A stretch of DNA of 64,000 nucleotides, from the NCBI GenBank assembly GCA_017621815.1, contig JAGASK010000014.1, positions 1 through 64,000 on the forward strand, in the 5' to 3' direction. Position 1 is the first letter of the stretch, and each line of letters starts with the position of its first letter. The DNA is from Lachnospiraceae bacterium. GTDB lineage: Bacteria > Bacillota > Clostridia > Lachnospirales > Lachnospiraceae. Position numbers and translations under genes: made by a program. Positions 35,106 to 43,531 of this stretch are shown in pieces. The notes under the pieces are model-generated. The model saw nothing but the letters and a program-made list of their open reading frames with translations, had not been told where the DNA came from and ran no database searches.

Positions 35106-36031
35106 TCCCTTATCTCCTTTCCTGTAATGCCGATAAACACATCATCCATAGTTCCTTTAATCACCGAAAAGTCCTGAAGATAATCCTTTAATTCATTTAA
35201 AACGGGCAATGCTGCCATGGTGTCCTCCAGTTCTATTTCAAAAATCTCAGCTGTTTTCTTATATTTCATTTTCCGCTGCTCAAGTTCAGCTTCCAAAAGC
35301 CCGGGCTGCTTTCCTTTTAGCAAAAGCCTGTCTGCAGCATACCTTTCCTTTAATTCAAAGGGCGTTCCCTTTGCCGCTATTTTGCCCTCATCCACCACAA
35401 TGCAATAATCCGCTTCTTCAGCCTCTTCCATATAATGGGTAGTAAGAAATACCGTCATTCCCCTTTCTTTCTGCAGTCTTTTAATGATATCCCACACATT
35501 TTTTCTTGTCTGCGGGTCAAGCCCTGTAGTAGGCTCATCAAGAAACAGTATTTCCGGTGTATGAATCAGCGCCCTTGCTATGTCCGCACGCCTTTTCTGC
35601 CCTCCGGAAAGCTTTCCGTAAGGTCTTTTGATAAAACTGCCAAGCTGAACATCCTCCGTTACTCTTTTTACAGCTTCTTTGAGCTCCCTCTTTTCCATTC
35701 CGTAAAAACCGCCCCGAAGGAGCAGATTTTCTTCCACTGTAAGCAGCTCATCCAAAAGATTCTCCTGAAAAACAACACCTATACTTTTTCTGATTTTGTC
35801 ATCCTCTTTGCCCAAATGATGGCCATTTACAATTACTTCTCCCTCATCCGGCTTTAAAAAAGTGCATATGGTATTAATGGTAGTTGATTTTCCTGCTCCA
35901 TTGGGTCCCAGGAAAGCAAACAGCTTTCCCGCTTCCACATAAAAACTCACATCACTGACCGCCTTCACTTTTCCATAAGATTTGGATAAATGACTGACAC
36001 TGATAATTTTCTCCGGTTCATATTGCTTCAT
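35102..36031 (-). CDS. DrrA-like ABC exporter ATPase
   Basis: The 309-residue ATPase has Walker A GPNGAGKST (about 39-47), signature LSGGQKRR (about 141-148), Walker B ILFLDEPTTGLD, the H-loop LTTHY, and a C-terminal regulatory extension (about 225-305) of DUF4162 type. Such ATPases pair with one permease for drug export. It is the first gene after a promoter bearing two LytTR-type repeats, and the LytTR gene is encoded just upstream. Confidence 0.92.
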   Translation of the reverse strand: MKQYEPEKIISVSHLSKSYGKVKAVSDVSFYVEAGKLFAFLGPNGAGKSTTINTICTFLKPDEGEVIVNGHHLGKEDDKIRKSIGVVFQENLLDELLTVEENLLLRGGFYGMEKRELKEAVKRVTEDVQLGSFIKRPYGKLSGGQKRRADIARALIHTPEILFLDEPTTGLDPQTRKNVWDIIKRLQKERGMTVFLTTHYMEEAEEADYCIVVDEGKIAAKGTPFELKERYAADRLLLKGKQPGLLEAELEQRKMKYKKTAEIFEIELEDTMAALPVLNELKDYLQDFSVIKGTMDDVFIGITGKEIRE

Positions 36032-36087
36032 AGATTCCTGTCCTTTCTTTATTACCTGTTTCCTGTACTATATTTCGGATATAGAAT

Positions 36088-36136
36088 ATTGTAAATACCT
36101 CAAAAAGCAAGTTGCTGCGCGTGCACCGTAAGTTGC
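36088..36136 (-). promoter_or_regulatory. LytTR-type direct repeats and -10 for the ABC exporter
   Basis: On the minus strand GCAACTT occurs at 36136-36130 and again at 36115-36109, exactly 21 bp apart. A TACAAT -10 follows (36093-36088) and no good -35 is present; the proximal repeat covers that place. Two direct repeats one 21-bp period apart fit a LytTR dimer. Confidence 0.7.
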
Positions 36137-36140
36137 AAAA

Positions 36141-36175
36141 AAAGACCGGTAAGCTGTAAAAGCCCGCCGGTCTTT
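36141..36175. terminator. Terminator of the mutS2-like/lytTR/DUF3021 unit
   Basis: AAAGACCGG (36141-36149) and CCGGTCTTT (36167-36175) form a hairpin with A/T tracts on both sides. On the minus strand it ends with seven Ts, just before the LytTR repeats. Confidence 0.8.
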
Positions 36176-36188
36176 TTATTATTCATGA

Positions 36189-36614
36189 TTATTTCTCTTT
36201 CATTTTCTGCAGCTTATCATTAATGTTCCGCGCAGTCTCAAAATCCCAGGCAAAACAAACACCTCTTACCACAACATATACCAGAAGAATAATTCCGGCA
36301 AATACAATTCCCTGGAAAACAGTATGATACATATTCAGGTATCGTCCCATGACAAGCAATACTGCCTCCAACACCAGAAAGTGGAGAATCAGCCTTATAT
36401 TCCATTGTTTTCCGGACAGCGCTTTGGAGGAATAAAAGAGAACTCCCGGCAGATCGCCTAAAAGGGCAAAGACTGCCATATCCTTAAAATAGCCAAGATT
36501 AAAAACCGAATCCGGATCAAATATAATGCAGTAAATCCATGTTCCCAGAAAGCAGCATCCATATATGACAAAATAACTGTTAACCATCCTTTTTAATAAA
36601 TCCCGAAATTCCAT
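36189..36614 (-). CDS. DUF3021 family membrane protein
   Basis: The 141-residue protein has four hydrophobic helices (about 15-35, 45-62, 72-90, 100-122) and a short charged tail with FETARNINDKLQKMKE. DUF3021 proteins are habitually encoded next to LytTR regulators and ABC exporters, as here. They are thought to be membrane partners that restrain the LytTR protein. It starts 10 nt after the lytTR stop. Confidence 0.88.
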   Translation of the reverse strand: MEFRDLLKRMVNSYFVIYGCCFLGTWIYCIIFDPDSVFNLGYFKDMAVFALLGDLPGVLFYSSKALSGKQWNIRLILHFLVLEAVLLVMGRYLNMYHTVFQGIVFAGIILLVYVVVRGVCFAWDFETARNINDKLQKMKEK

Positions 36615-36624
36615 TGTTCTTCTC

Positions 36625-37062
36625 CTAAACTCCGATTTTTCTTTTTAAATCCGACACATATTGTCTGGAAACCGTAAGCTTTTCTCCGTTTTCCATACAC
36701 ACCTCAAACCTTCCGCTTAGGGACGGCTTAATATAGGAAATTTTCATGGCATTGATAATTGTGGATTTTGATGCCCTGAAAAATCTGCTGCCCTGGGTCA
36801 TTTCTTCAAATTCATAAAGCTTCAGCTTCGTTTCATATACCCTGGAGGCACAGTAAAAAAAAGATTTGTTATCCACTGTTTCAAAATAAAAAATATCCTG
36901 CAGGGCAATTCTGTGAATCTCATCCCCAACCGTCACCGCCAGCCTTTCCGAGGACAGCTTAAGTCTATGCAGAAGCGCCAGTATTTCTTCGTCTATTTCA
37001 TGACACTTAATTAAGATTTCCTCTTCTTCATTTTCCGGTATTTCCTTAACCGATACTTTCAC
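36625..37062 (-). CDS. LytTR-domain transcriptional regulator
   Basis: The 145-residue protein has a short N-terminal segment and a LytTR DNA-binding domain (about 45-143): DIFYFETVDNKSFFYC, then FFRASKSTIINAMKI and SRQYVSDLKRKIG. There is no receiver domain. It starts with GTG, and the GGCGGTGA ribosome site contains the stop of the MutS2-like gene, so translation is coupled. The adjacent DUF3021 gene and the 21-bp repeats before the ABC operon suggest it controls that exporter. Confidence 0.9.
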   Translation of the reverse strand: MKVSVKEIPENEEEEILIKCHEIDEEILALLHRLKLSSERLAVTVGDEIHRIALQDIFYFETVDNKSFFYCASRVYETKLKLYEFEEMTQGSRFFRASKSTIINAMKISYIKPSLSGRFEVCMENGEKLTVSRQYVSDLKRKIGV

Positions 37063-37066
37063 ATTC

Positions 37067-39136
37067 TCACCGCCTGATATCTGTTTGTCTGTTCTGATAA
37101 CAGTATACTGCCATTCTCATGAAAAAGAAAAGGATTTCTTTCAGTCTCCCCCCTTTCTCCACTATTAAAACATCCTCCACATATTTCCTTTCCATCTGAT
37201 GCCGCGCCTTCCTCGTCTTTACTGTATCAAAAACAATGGAAAAATCGTAATCTTCCGGATACAGCTCCGCTGCCGCCACATGAAGCTTTACCCGTTTGTG
37301 ATTAATATAAATTTTTTTATCCGGCAGCTGTACCCGCAGAATCCCTTTTTCATTCACAGGCTCACAGACAATCCCTATTTTTTTGTCCGGATAAACCATT
37401 ACGCTGTCGCCCCGCTGAAACTTTTCTGTCAAAGGCTTTTGATGCACCTTCTTTTCTTTGCGGATATGCCTGTTTTGTTCCTTTTCCTTCCGCTCCATTC
37501 CGGCGCATCCTGCCTGCCGGGTTTCCTCACAAATCCCCTGTCCTTTTCTTTCGCAGACCTCCTGCTTCGTTTCCTCGCAGGTTCCCTGCACTTTTCTTCC
37601 GTAGGCTGCCTGTGCCGCCTCCTCCAGCATATATTCCGGCATGCCAAGCTTCCTTGCAATATAAAAAGCACAGCTTTCTCCCGCTTCCCCGATTACCAGC
37701 TGATACAAGGGCTTTAAGCTTTCCTTGTCAAAGGTCATTCTGGCATTTAACACACCCTCTTCTTTCTTTGCATAAACCTTTACTTCTGGATAATGAGTTG
37801 TTACCAGATACAGGGCGCCGCTTCTTTTCAGTTCTTTTAAAACAGCTATGGCTATTCCCATTCCCTCCGCAGGGTCTGTTCCGGAACCCAGCTCATCCAT
37901 AATTACCAGACTTTCTCCATCCGCTTTTTTTAAGATAGAAAGCACATTTGTAATATGTGCTGAAAAAGTGGAAAGGTTTTCCGACAGATTCTGCCCGTCT
38001 CCGATATCGCACAAAATCAGATTGTTCATACAAATATCCGCTTTTTCACAGGCAACGTGGAGTCCGCATTGTGCCATAAGACAGTTCAGTGCTACCGTCT
38101 TAATGGCAACCGTTTTTCCTCCCGTATTCGGCCCCGTAATGATAATGCCGTTAATCCCTTTTCCTATTTCAAACTGCAAAGGAACATTGACCGATTTATC
38201 CATCAGCGGATGCCTGCCGCCGTTAATCCTGATAATCCGGTCTGTATTGATTGCCGGTTCTGACCCGTCAACCGCCATGCTGAACTTTCCCTTGGCAAAT
38301 AAAAAGTCCAGCTTTTCAATAGTTTCATGATTCTGCCGCATTACCTCTGCCTTGTCGGAAAGCATGGCTGTCAAAGTATAAAGAATTCGCCTTTCTTCGT
38401 TTTCCTCATCTATTTTCAGTTCCTGTAATTCTTCATACAGCTTTGCCACCGCCGCAGGCTCAATAAACAGTGTATTTCCCGTAGAGGATTTATCTATTAC
38501 ACAGCCGCTGACCCGGAATTTATATTCCTTTTTTACCGGAACACAAATGCGCCCGTTTCTGGATGTACTGAAGCTGTCCGACATACATTCTTTATTGGCA
38601 CGTATTACGCTGTCTGCTTTTTCCTTCATTTTCGCCTCCGCTTTGTCAATTCCCTCCCGCAATGATTTCAGTAATCTGGAGGCGTAATCATCCACCCTTC
38701 CTCCTCTGATTTTTTCATTCAGTTCTTCTCTGATTTCGTCCAGGGAATCCAGATTTTCTTCATAAAAGGGAAGCCCTATTTCAAAGCTTTTTCCTCTGCT
38801 TAAATAGTCCTTAAGCCTCCTTACCGCAGTCAGCGTAATTGCAATTTTCTCAAGCTGCTCCGGGATTAAGCATCCTCCTTTTTCTGCAGTTTCCATCAGC
38901 TGCCCCATTCCTTCCAAAGCCGTAACAGGCGGAGTTCCGCACCTTTCCAGCATAATTCTGGCTTCTGTAGTTTTCCGCAGATTTGCTTTTACTTCCGCTT
39001 CTGATAAGCTTGGACAAAGTCCCCTTATCTGCTGTTTAGCCTTTTCCGTACACGCCATCTCCTGCAACTGTTCTATTACCTTATCAAATTCCAGCATTTT
39101 CGCTGAAGGTGTTTCATAAAAATAATTTTCTTTCAT
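37067..39136 (-). CDS. MutS2-like ATPase without Smr nuclease domain
   Basis: The 689-residue protein has the MutS2 core: clamp/lever region (1-290), Walker A GPNTGGKT (335-342), and Walker B with MDELGSGTDP (413-422). The C-terminal Smr endonuclease domain of normal MutS2 (about 780-790 residues) is absent. Between core and tail is a degenerate Cys/Glu/Lys-rich repeat (about 514-545: two GQGxCEETxQ units). The ORF is open further upstream to 39430, but GGAGG lies 4 nt before the ATG at 39136. MutS2 family proteins act on recombination intermediates or collided ribosomes. Confidence 0.88.
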   Translation of the reverse strand: MKENYFYETPSAKMLEFDKVIEQLQEMACTEKAKQQIRGLCPSLSEAEVKANLRKTTEARIMLERCGTPPVTALEGMGQLMETAEKGGCLIPEQLEKIAITLTAVRRLKDYLSRGKSFEIGLPFYEENLDSLDEIREELNEKIRGGRVDDYASRLLKSLREGIDKAEAKMKEKADSVIRANKECMSDSFSTSRNGRICVPVKKEYKFRVSGCVIDKSSTGNTLFIEPAAVAKLYEELQELKIDEENEERRILYTLTAMLSDKAEVMRQNHETIEKLDFLFAKGKFSMAVDGSEPAINTDRIIRINGGRHPLMDKSVNVPLQFEIGKGINGIIITGPNTGGKTVAIKTVALNCLMAQCGLHVACEKADICMNNLILCDIGDGQNLSENLSTFSAHITNVLSILKKADGESLVIMDELGSGTDPAEGMGIAIAVLKELKRSGALYLVTTHYPEVKVYAKKEEGVLNARMTFDKESLKPLYQLVIGEAGESCAFYIARKLGMPEYMLEEAAQAAYGRKVQGTCEETKQEVCERKGQGICEETRQAGCAGMERKEKEQNRHIRKEKKVHQKPLTEKFQRGDSVMVYPDKKIGIVCEPVNEKGILRVQLPDKKIYINHKRVKLHVAAAELYPEDYDFSIVFDTVKTRKARHQMERKYVEDVLIVEKGGRLKEILFFFMRMAVYCYQNRQTDIRR

Positions 39137-39226
39137 TTTTCCTCCATTCCATACAATTACATTTATACATATTTTCAGAATGCCAAACGAAATATGTCTG
39201 TCAGGCTGCTTTATCGTCAGGCGCAG

Positions 39227-39281
39227 TCCGGCTTTGCCGGACACACGCGCAAAAAAAGCACAGCCTGAAACGGCTATGCTT
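39227..39281 (-). terminator. Terminator-like hairpins in the long mutS2-like leader
   Basis: AAGCATAGCC/GGCTGTGCTT followed by seven Ts (39281-39250) is a good intrinsic terminator. It lies upstream of the gene, not after one. Next to it is GTCCGGC-AAA-GCCGGAC (39243-39227). The pair may form an attenuator. Confidence 0.55.
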
Positions 39282-39285
39282 TTAA

Positions 39286-39329
39286 ATTCACGATAATAAA
39301 AAGCTTGCAGAGCGTACTTTCTATATGTC
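39286..39329. repeat. Dispersed intergenic hairpin repeat, copy C
   Basis: This 44-bp stretch aligns with copy B along its full length (ATTCA, AATA, AAAG, GCAGAG, CTTTCTAT, GTC in order). The right arm has an extra base, which weakens the stem. It lies inside the leader of the mutS2-like gene. Confidence 0.5.
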
Positions 39330-39458
39330 CACTGTGTACAATTTCTGTTTCTCATTACGGAATATGAGGAAAGAAAGAAGTATATATAAGCATTTCGTAA
39401 GGCAGATAAAAGGATATAACTATAGCCCAAAACCGCATACAGTTATTCCCACAACTGT

Positions 39459-39497
39459 TTAGTTGTTTGATTTCTCCATTTCTACCACGCTTAACAT
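39459..39497 (-). CDS. Possible 12-codon leader peptide
   Basis: The small ORF MLSVVEMEKSNN starts at ATG 39497 with AGAGGG 5 nt upstream and ends at TAA 39459. It lies 28 nt past the likely transcription start of the mutS2-like unit. An in-frame ATG at 39515 would add six residues but lacks a ribosome site. Translation is unproven. Confidence 0.25.
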   Translation of the reverse strand: MLSVVEMEKSNN

Positions 39498-39530
39498 ACA
39501 TTCCCTCTCTTTCATTTCATTCTGAGCATT

Positions 39531-39559
39531 AATATAATTCATCAAAGCTGTATTGTCAA
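39531..39559 (-). promoter_or_regulatory. Promoter of the mutS2-like/lytTR/DUF3021 unit
   Basis: TTGACA (39559-39554), 17-nt spacer, TATATT (39536-39531). The transcript would have a leader of nearly 390 nt before the ATG at 39136. Confidence 0.75.
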
Positions 39560-39583
39560 GGTATATAAAAAAGAATACCATCT

Positions 39584-39622
39584 AAAAAGATATAAAAGCA
39601 GGTCTCTTTAATGTATCTTTTT
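39584..39622 (-). terminator. Terminator of the GH13 gene
   Basis: Arms AAAAAGATA and TATCTTTTT (39614-39622 and 39584-39592 in minus order) close a 21-nt loop directly after the GH13 stop. The stem is A/T-rich, so strength is moderate. Confidence 0.5.
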
Positions 39623-39624
39623 GA

Positions 39625-41175
39625 TTACTTTTCACTTCTGAGAAGTACAAAATTTGCTGAACATGCCGGTACAACAATACTTCCGCCCTTCTCCTTCACC
39701 TCTCCGCCATAAGAATAAATATGCTCTTTCAGCTCCAAATCACACTGAAATTCCTCTTCCCTGTTGGAAGGATTGAGGATAACAAGGATTTTTTCCTCTG
39801 CGGCGCTTCTCATATATGCAAAAGGATAAGTTTCTTTCCTGGCATATACAAAATCAATTTCTCCCTTGCTCTGCAAAGCCTTGTGGGATTGTCTTATCTT
39901 AATCAGCTTTTTAATCTCATGGTAAAGAGAATCTTCATCCACCTGCTGCTTTTGCACTGTAGGCCTGTCCGCACTCTCATCCTGTCTGATGTAAAGCTTT
40001 TCCTTTGCCGCGCAGCTGAAACCTGCATTCACTCCGTCATCCCACTGCATGGGGCTTCGGGAACCTGTCCGGTTATAGCCGCCTTCCACAGAGGTAAGGT
40101 TTTCCAGATAGCGCATGCCGATTTCATCTCCGTAATATATGAAGGGAGCGCCCGGCATGGAAAGCAGGAATGCAAAGGCAATCTTCATATCCTCTTCATC
40201 CAGCAGATAGGAAAGCCTGCCCATATCATGATTTCCCGAAGGAATACAAATCAGTCCTTTTTTTTCGGACTTTTCATAGTTTTCTTTATATTTAGCTGCA
40301 AACTCTGAAATATCTCCTTTTCCTTCTTTATTAAAATATGGATGTTCACAGCGGAACAAATCATTATAGTGTGAAGGGCCGAAGTGCAGAAGGAAATCCA
40401 TATGAAATCCGCCCTGCAGCGACTTATCCGGCTCACCCCATTCGGAAACCATGGCTGCCTCCGGAAATTCCTCATCCAAAAAGCTCCGTACCTTCTTCCA
40501 GAGAGCAATGGTGCCCTTTCCGTCTTCATCCTGTTTAACTAAGGAACCTGCCATATCCACACGGAAACCGTCACAGCCCATGGTGAGCCAGAAACGCATA
40601 ACATTTTTCATCTCTTCCAGAGTTGCTTTAGGTCCCTCATCCTCAGGTGACATCTGCCAGGGTCTTGTAATCTTATAATATCCATAATTCAGGGCCGGCT
40701 GGGAAGAAAAGAAATTCAGGGCGCAGGAACCGTCCCTGTCGGAAATTCCCCTAAGACTGCCCATATCCTCCGGGGCTTCCCAAATGCTGTCTGTCCAGAT
40801 ATATCTGTCCGTATATTCATTCTTTTCCGGCTTCATGGATTCCTTAAACCATTTATGCTCCACAGAGGTGTGCCCCGGCACCAAATCCAGAAGAATATGC
40901 ATTTCTCTTTTATGCACTTCTTCAAACAATTCCCTGGCATCCTCATTAGTTCCGTATCTGGGCGCAATGGTATAATAATCCGCCACATCATAACCCGCAT
41001 CCCCAAATGGTGACAAAAAACAGGGATTTATCCACAGCGCATTACATCCTAAATCTTTAATATAATCAAGCTTTGAAATAATTCCCTGAAAATCTCCTAT
41101 ACCGTCCGCATTGGAATCCTTAAAGGACTGGGGATAAATTTCATAAAAAATTGCATCATCAAGCCATTTTGCCAT
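39625..41175 (-). CDS. GH13 family alpha-glycosidase
   Basis: This cytosolic (no signal peptide) alpha-amylase-family enzyme of 516 residues likely acts on alpha-glucosides. Catalytic residues are D207 in GFRVDMA, E245 in VSEWGEP and D317 in SGNHDM, with NALWINP and FIYYGDE also conserved. The layout is like oligo-1,6-glucosidase or trehalose-6-phosphate hydrolase. Exact specificity is not readable. The ORF opens at 41202, but GGAGG is 7 nt before the ATG at 41175. It stands alone, divergent from ptb-buk. Confidence 0.9.
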   Translation of the reverse strand: MAKWLDDAIFYEIYPQSFKDSNADGIGDFQGIISKLDYIKDLGCNALWINPCFLSPFGDAGYDVADYYTIAPRYGTNEDARELFEEVHKREMHILLDLVPGHTSVEHKWFKESMKPEKNEYTDRYIWTDSIWEAPEDMGSLRGISDRDGSCALNFFSSQPALNYGYYKITRPWQMSPEDEGPKATLEEMKNVMRFWLTMGCDGFRVDMAGSLVKQDEDGKGTIALWKKVRSFLDEEFPEAAMVSEWGEPDKSLQGGFHMDFLLHFGPSHYNDLFRCEHPYFNKEGKGDISEFAAKYKENYEKSEKKGLICIPSGNHDMGRLSYLLDEEDMKIAFAFLLSMPGAPFIYYGDEIGMRYLENLTSVEGGYNRTGSRSPMQWDDGVNAGFSCAAKEKLYIRQDESADRPTVQKQQVDEDSLYHEIKKLIKIRQSHKALQSKGEIDFVYARKETYPFAYMRSAAEEKILVILNPSNREEEFQCDLELKEHIYSYGGEVKEKGGSIVVPACSANFVLLRSEK

Positions 41176-41260
41176 AGTTGTGCCTCCTTCATTGTTTATC
41201 AATATTTTACTATAAACTTAAAAGTCCGTCCATAAAAAAGCTTTTCCTATGATTAAACGA

Positions 41261-41289
41261 TTGCCTTTTTCACTAAACAGTGTTATTAT
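41261..41289 (+). promoter_or_regulatory. Promoter of ptb-buk
   Basis: TTGCCT (41261-41266), 17-nt spacer, TATTAT (41284-41289). The spacer contains a CACT/AGTG inverted repeat. The ptb ATG is about 60 nt further, after GAGGTG. Confidence 0.65.
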
Positions 41290-41347
41290 TTTAACGAAGT
41301 GTTTATTTTTAATTTAAAATATAACAAATTACACGAGGTGAAAAGAA

Positions 41348-42268
41348 ATGAGTAAAACATTCGCTGATTTAATTGCCAAGGTTAATGAATGCGGCACCAA
41401 AAAGGTAGCTGTTGCCGTAGCTCAGGATTCCGCTGTACTGGAAGCAGTAAAGGCTGCCCAGGAAAGAAAAATTGCAGATGCTATCTTAGTCGGTAACGAG
41501 AAGGAAATTAGAGAAATCGCAGCATCCCTCAATATGGACTTAAACGGTTTTGAAATTATTAACGTAGAGGACAAAACCGAAGCGGCTCTTACCGCTGTTA
41601 AGCTGGTTCATGACGGAAAAGCCGATATGTATATGAAGGGGCTTATTGACACAAAGGGCTTCTTAAAGAGCGTACTTGATAAAGAGGTTGGTCTTCGTAC
41701 CGGCAAGCCTTTATCCCATGTATGCGTATTTGACATCGAAGGCATTGACCATCTTCTTTTCTTAACTGACGTGGCATTTATTCCCTATCCTACACTGGAA
41801 GATAAAGTAAATATTATCAATAACACCCTTGAAATCACCAGGGCCTGCGGCATTGAAAATCCCAAGGTAGCTCCTCTTGCTGCTGTTGAGGTTGTAAATC
41901 CCAAGATGCCTGTTACCGTAGAAGCAGCAGAATTGACACAGATGAACAAAGACGGCAGGATTACCGGATGCATCGTTGACGGTCCTTTATCCTTAGACCT
42001 CGCCATTGATCCCGAGGCTGCAAAGCATAAAGGAGCTACAGACAGGGCAATCCAGGGCGATGCTGATATCCTTCTTTTCCCCGATATCCATGCAGGAAAC
42101 CTTGTTTACAAATGTCTGGTACATACCGCAAAGGTGGTTAACGGAAATATCCTTACAGGAACCAAAGCTCCTGTTATCTTAACCTCCCGTTCCGATGATT
42201 TTGAAACCAAGGTAAATTCCATTGCTTTAGGCGCTGTAGTTGCTGAAGCAATGAGCAAAAACGCTTAA
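41348..42268 (+). CDS. ptb: Phosphate butyryltransferase
   Basis: The enzyme converts butyryl-CoA and phosphate to butyryl phosphate and CoA, the first step of the kinase route to butyrate. The 306-residue protein has the Ptb/Pta-family fold: an early VAVAVAQDSAVLEAVKAA segment, the GLIDTKGFLKSVLDKEVGLR block (about 98-117) and a late ADILLFPDIHAGN (about 239-251). The length (about 300) favours Ptb over Pta. With the adjacent buk it forms the classic pair, so this organism probably makes butyrate by Ptb-Buk. Confidence 0.95.
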   Translation: MSKTFADLIAKVNECGTKKVAVAVAQDSAVLEAVKAAQERKIADAILVGNEKEIREIAASLNMDLNGFEIINVEDKTEAALTAVKLVHDGKADMYMKGLIDTKGFLKSVLDKEVGLRTGKPLSHVCVFDIEGIDHLLFLTDVAFIPYPTLEDKVNIINNTLEITRACGIENPKVAPLAAVEVVNPKMPVTVEAAELTQMNKDGRITGCIVDGPLSLDLAIDPEAAKHKGATDRAIQGDADILLFPDIHAGNLVYKCLVHTAKVVNGNILTGTKAPVILTSRSDDFETKVNSIALGAVVAEAMSKNA

Positions 42269-42334
42269 TATAGTTCAATAATCATGTATTCCATTAATTT
42301 ATAAGCCGCTTAAGCGGCAGAAGGAGAACTTAAA

Positions 42335-43402
42335 ATGGCTATTAAAAGTTTAATTATCAATCCCGGTTCCACTTCCACCAAAATCGGCGTATTTGAAGAT
42401 GAAACCTTATTATTTGAAGAAACCCTTCGTCACTCTACCGAGGAAATCGCACAGTATGCTTCCATCGTGGATCAGAAGGATTTCAGAAAGCAGATTATCC
42501 TTGACTTACTGGAAGAAAAAAATTTCGATATCAATTCCCTTCAGGTAATCGTAGGCCGCGGCGGTATGTTAAAACCTATTCCCGGAGGCACCTATGCTGT
42601 CAGCGACGAACTGCTTGAGGATTTAAAAATCGGAAAACAGGGACAGCACGCTTCCAACCTGGGTGGTATTTTAGCAAGGGAAATCGGTGATTCCATCGGC
42701 GTACCTTCCTATATTGTAGACCCTGTTGTTGTAGATGAGCTGATGCCCATTGCCAGATATTCCGGCGTACCTGAGCTGCCCCGTACCAGCGTATTCCATG
42801 CACTGAACCAGAAGGCTGTTGCCAAGCGCTATGCCAAAGAGCAGGGTGTCTCTTACGAATCTCTTAATCTGATTGTTGTTCACATGGGCGGCGGCGTTTC
42901 TGTAGGCGCACACGAAAAAGGCCGTGTCATTGACGTGTTCAATGCCTTAGACGGTGACGGTGCTTTCTCCCCCGAAAGAGCAGGCGGTGTTCCTTCCGGC
43001 GCACTGATTAAAATGTGCTTCTCCGGTGAATACACTGAAAAAGAGGTTTATAAGAAAGTTGTAGGCGGCGGCGGTTTCAATGCTTATCTCGGAACAAATG
43101 ATATGCGTGATGTTGCAAAAATGATTGAAAACGGCGATGCTCATGCAGACGAAATCCGTGAAGCCTTTATTTTACAGGTAACTAAAGACATCGGTTCCAT
43201 GGCCTGTGTTTTAAAAGGAAAGGTTGACCAGATTATTGTAACCGGCGGCATTGCATATAACAAAGATGTTGTTAATAAAATGCAGGAAAGAGCCGGCTTT
43301 ATCGCTCCTTTCACCGTATATCCCGGCGAAGATGAACTTCTTGCTTTAACCCAGGGAGCGCTGCGTGTTATGAACGGCGAAGAAAAAGCTATGAAGTATT
43401 AA
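42335..43402 (+). CDS. buk: Butyrate kinase
   Basis: Butyrate kinase turns butyryl phosphate and ADP into butyrate and ATP. The 355-residue ASKHA-fold protein opens with [17 protein letters not shown] (about 5-21). It contains [13 protein letters not shown] and [16 protein letters not shown], and ends with VTGGIAYN. It starts 66 nt after ptb with AAGGAG upstream. A branched-chain carboxylate kinase would look similar; the pairing with ptb supports Buk. Confidence 0.95.
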   Translation: MAIKSLIINPGSTSTKIGVFEDETLLFEETLRHSTEEIAQYASIVDQKDFRKQIILDLLEEKNFDINSLQVIVGRGGMLKPIPGGTYAVSDELLEDLKIGKQGQHASNLGGILAREIGDSIGVPSYIVDPVVVDELMPIARYSGVPELPRTSVFHALNQKAVAKRYAKEQGVSYESLNLIVVHMGGGVSVGAHEKGRVIDVFNALDGDGAFSPERAGGVPSGALIKMCFSGEYTEKEVYKKVVGGGGFNAYLGTNDMRDVAKMIENGDAHADEIREAFILQVTKDIGSMACVLKGKVDQIIVTGGIAYNKDVVNKMQERAGFIAPFTVYPGEDELLALTQGALRVMNGEEKAMKY

Positions 43403-43424
43403 TCGCTTTTCATTATCATGAATA

Positions 43425-43477
43425 AAAGGTATACCGCATTGCAATTTCATTTTCTTTGCGGTATACCTTTATTTTTT
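43425..43477 (+). terminator. Terminator of ptb-buk
   Basis: AAAGGTATACCGCA (43425-43438) and TGCGGTATACCTTT (43457-43470) form a 14-bp perfect stem, followed by ATTTTTTT. It may also end the convergent DUF4143 gene. Confidence 0.9.
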
Positions 43478-43531
43478 TAATTCATGACAGAAAAAATGCG
43501 ATTTTGAAGTATCCGTTTTTCATCACAATAT

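Noticed and set aside
39137..39430. 98-residue N-terminal extension of the MutS2-like ORF
   Set aside because: It covers the leader hairpins and repeat copy C, and the ATG at 39136 has GGAGG and matches where MutS2 proteins start.
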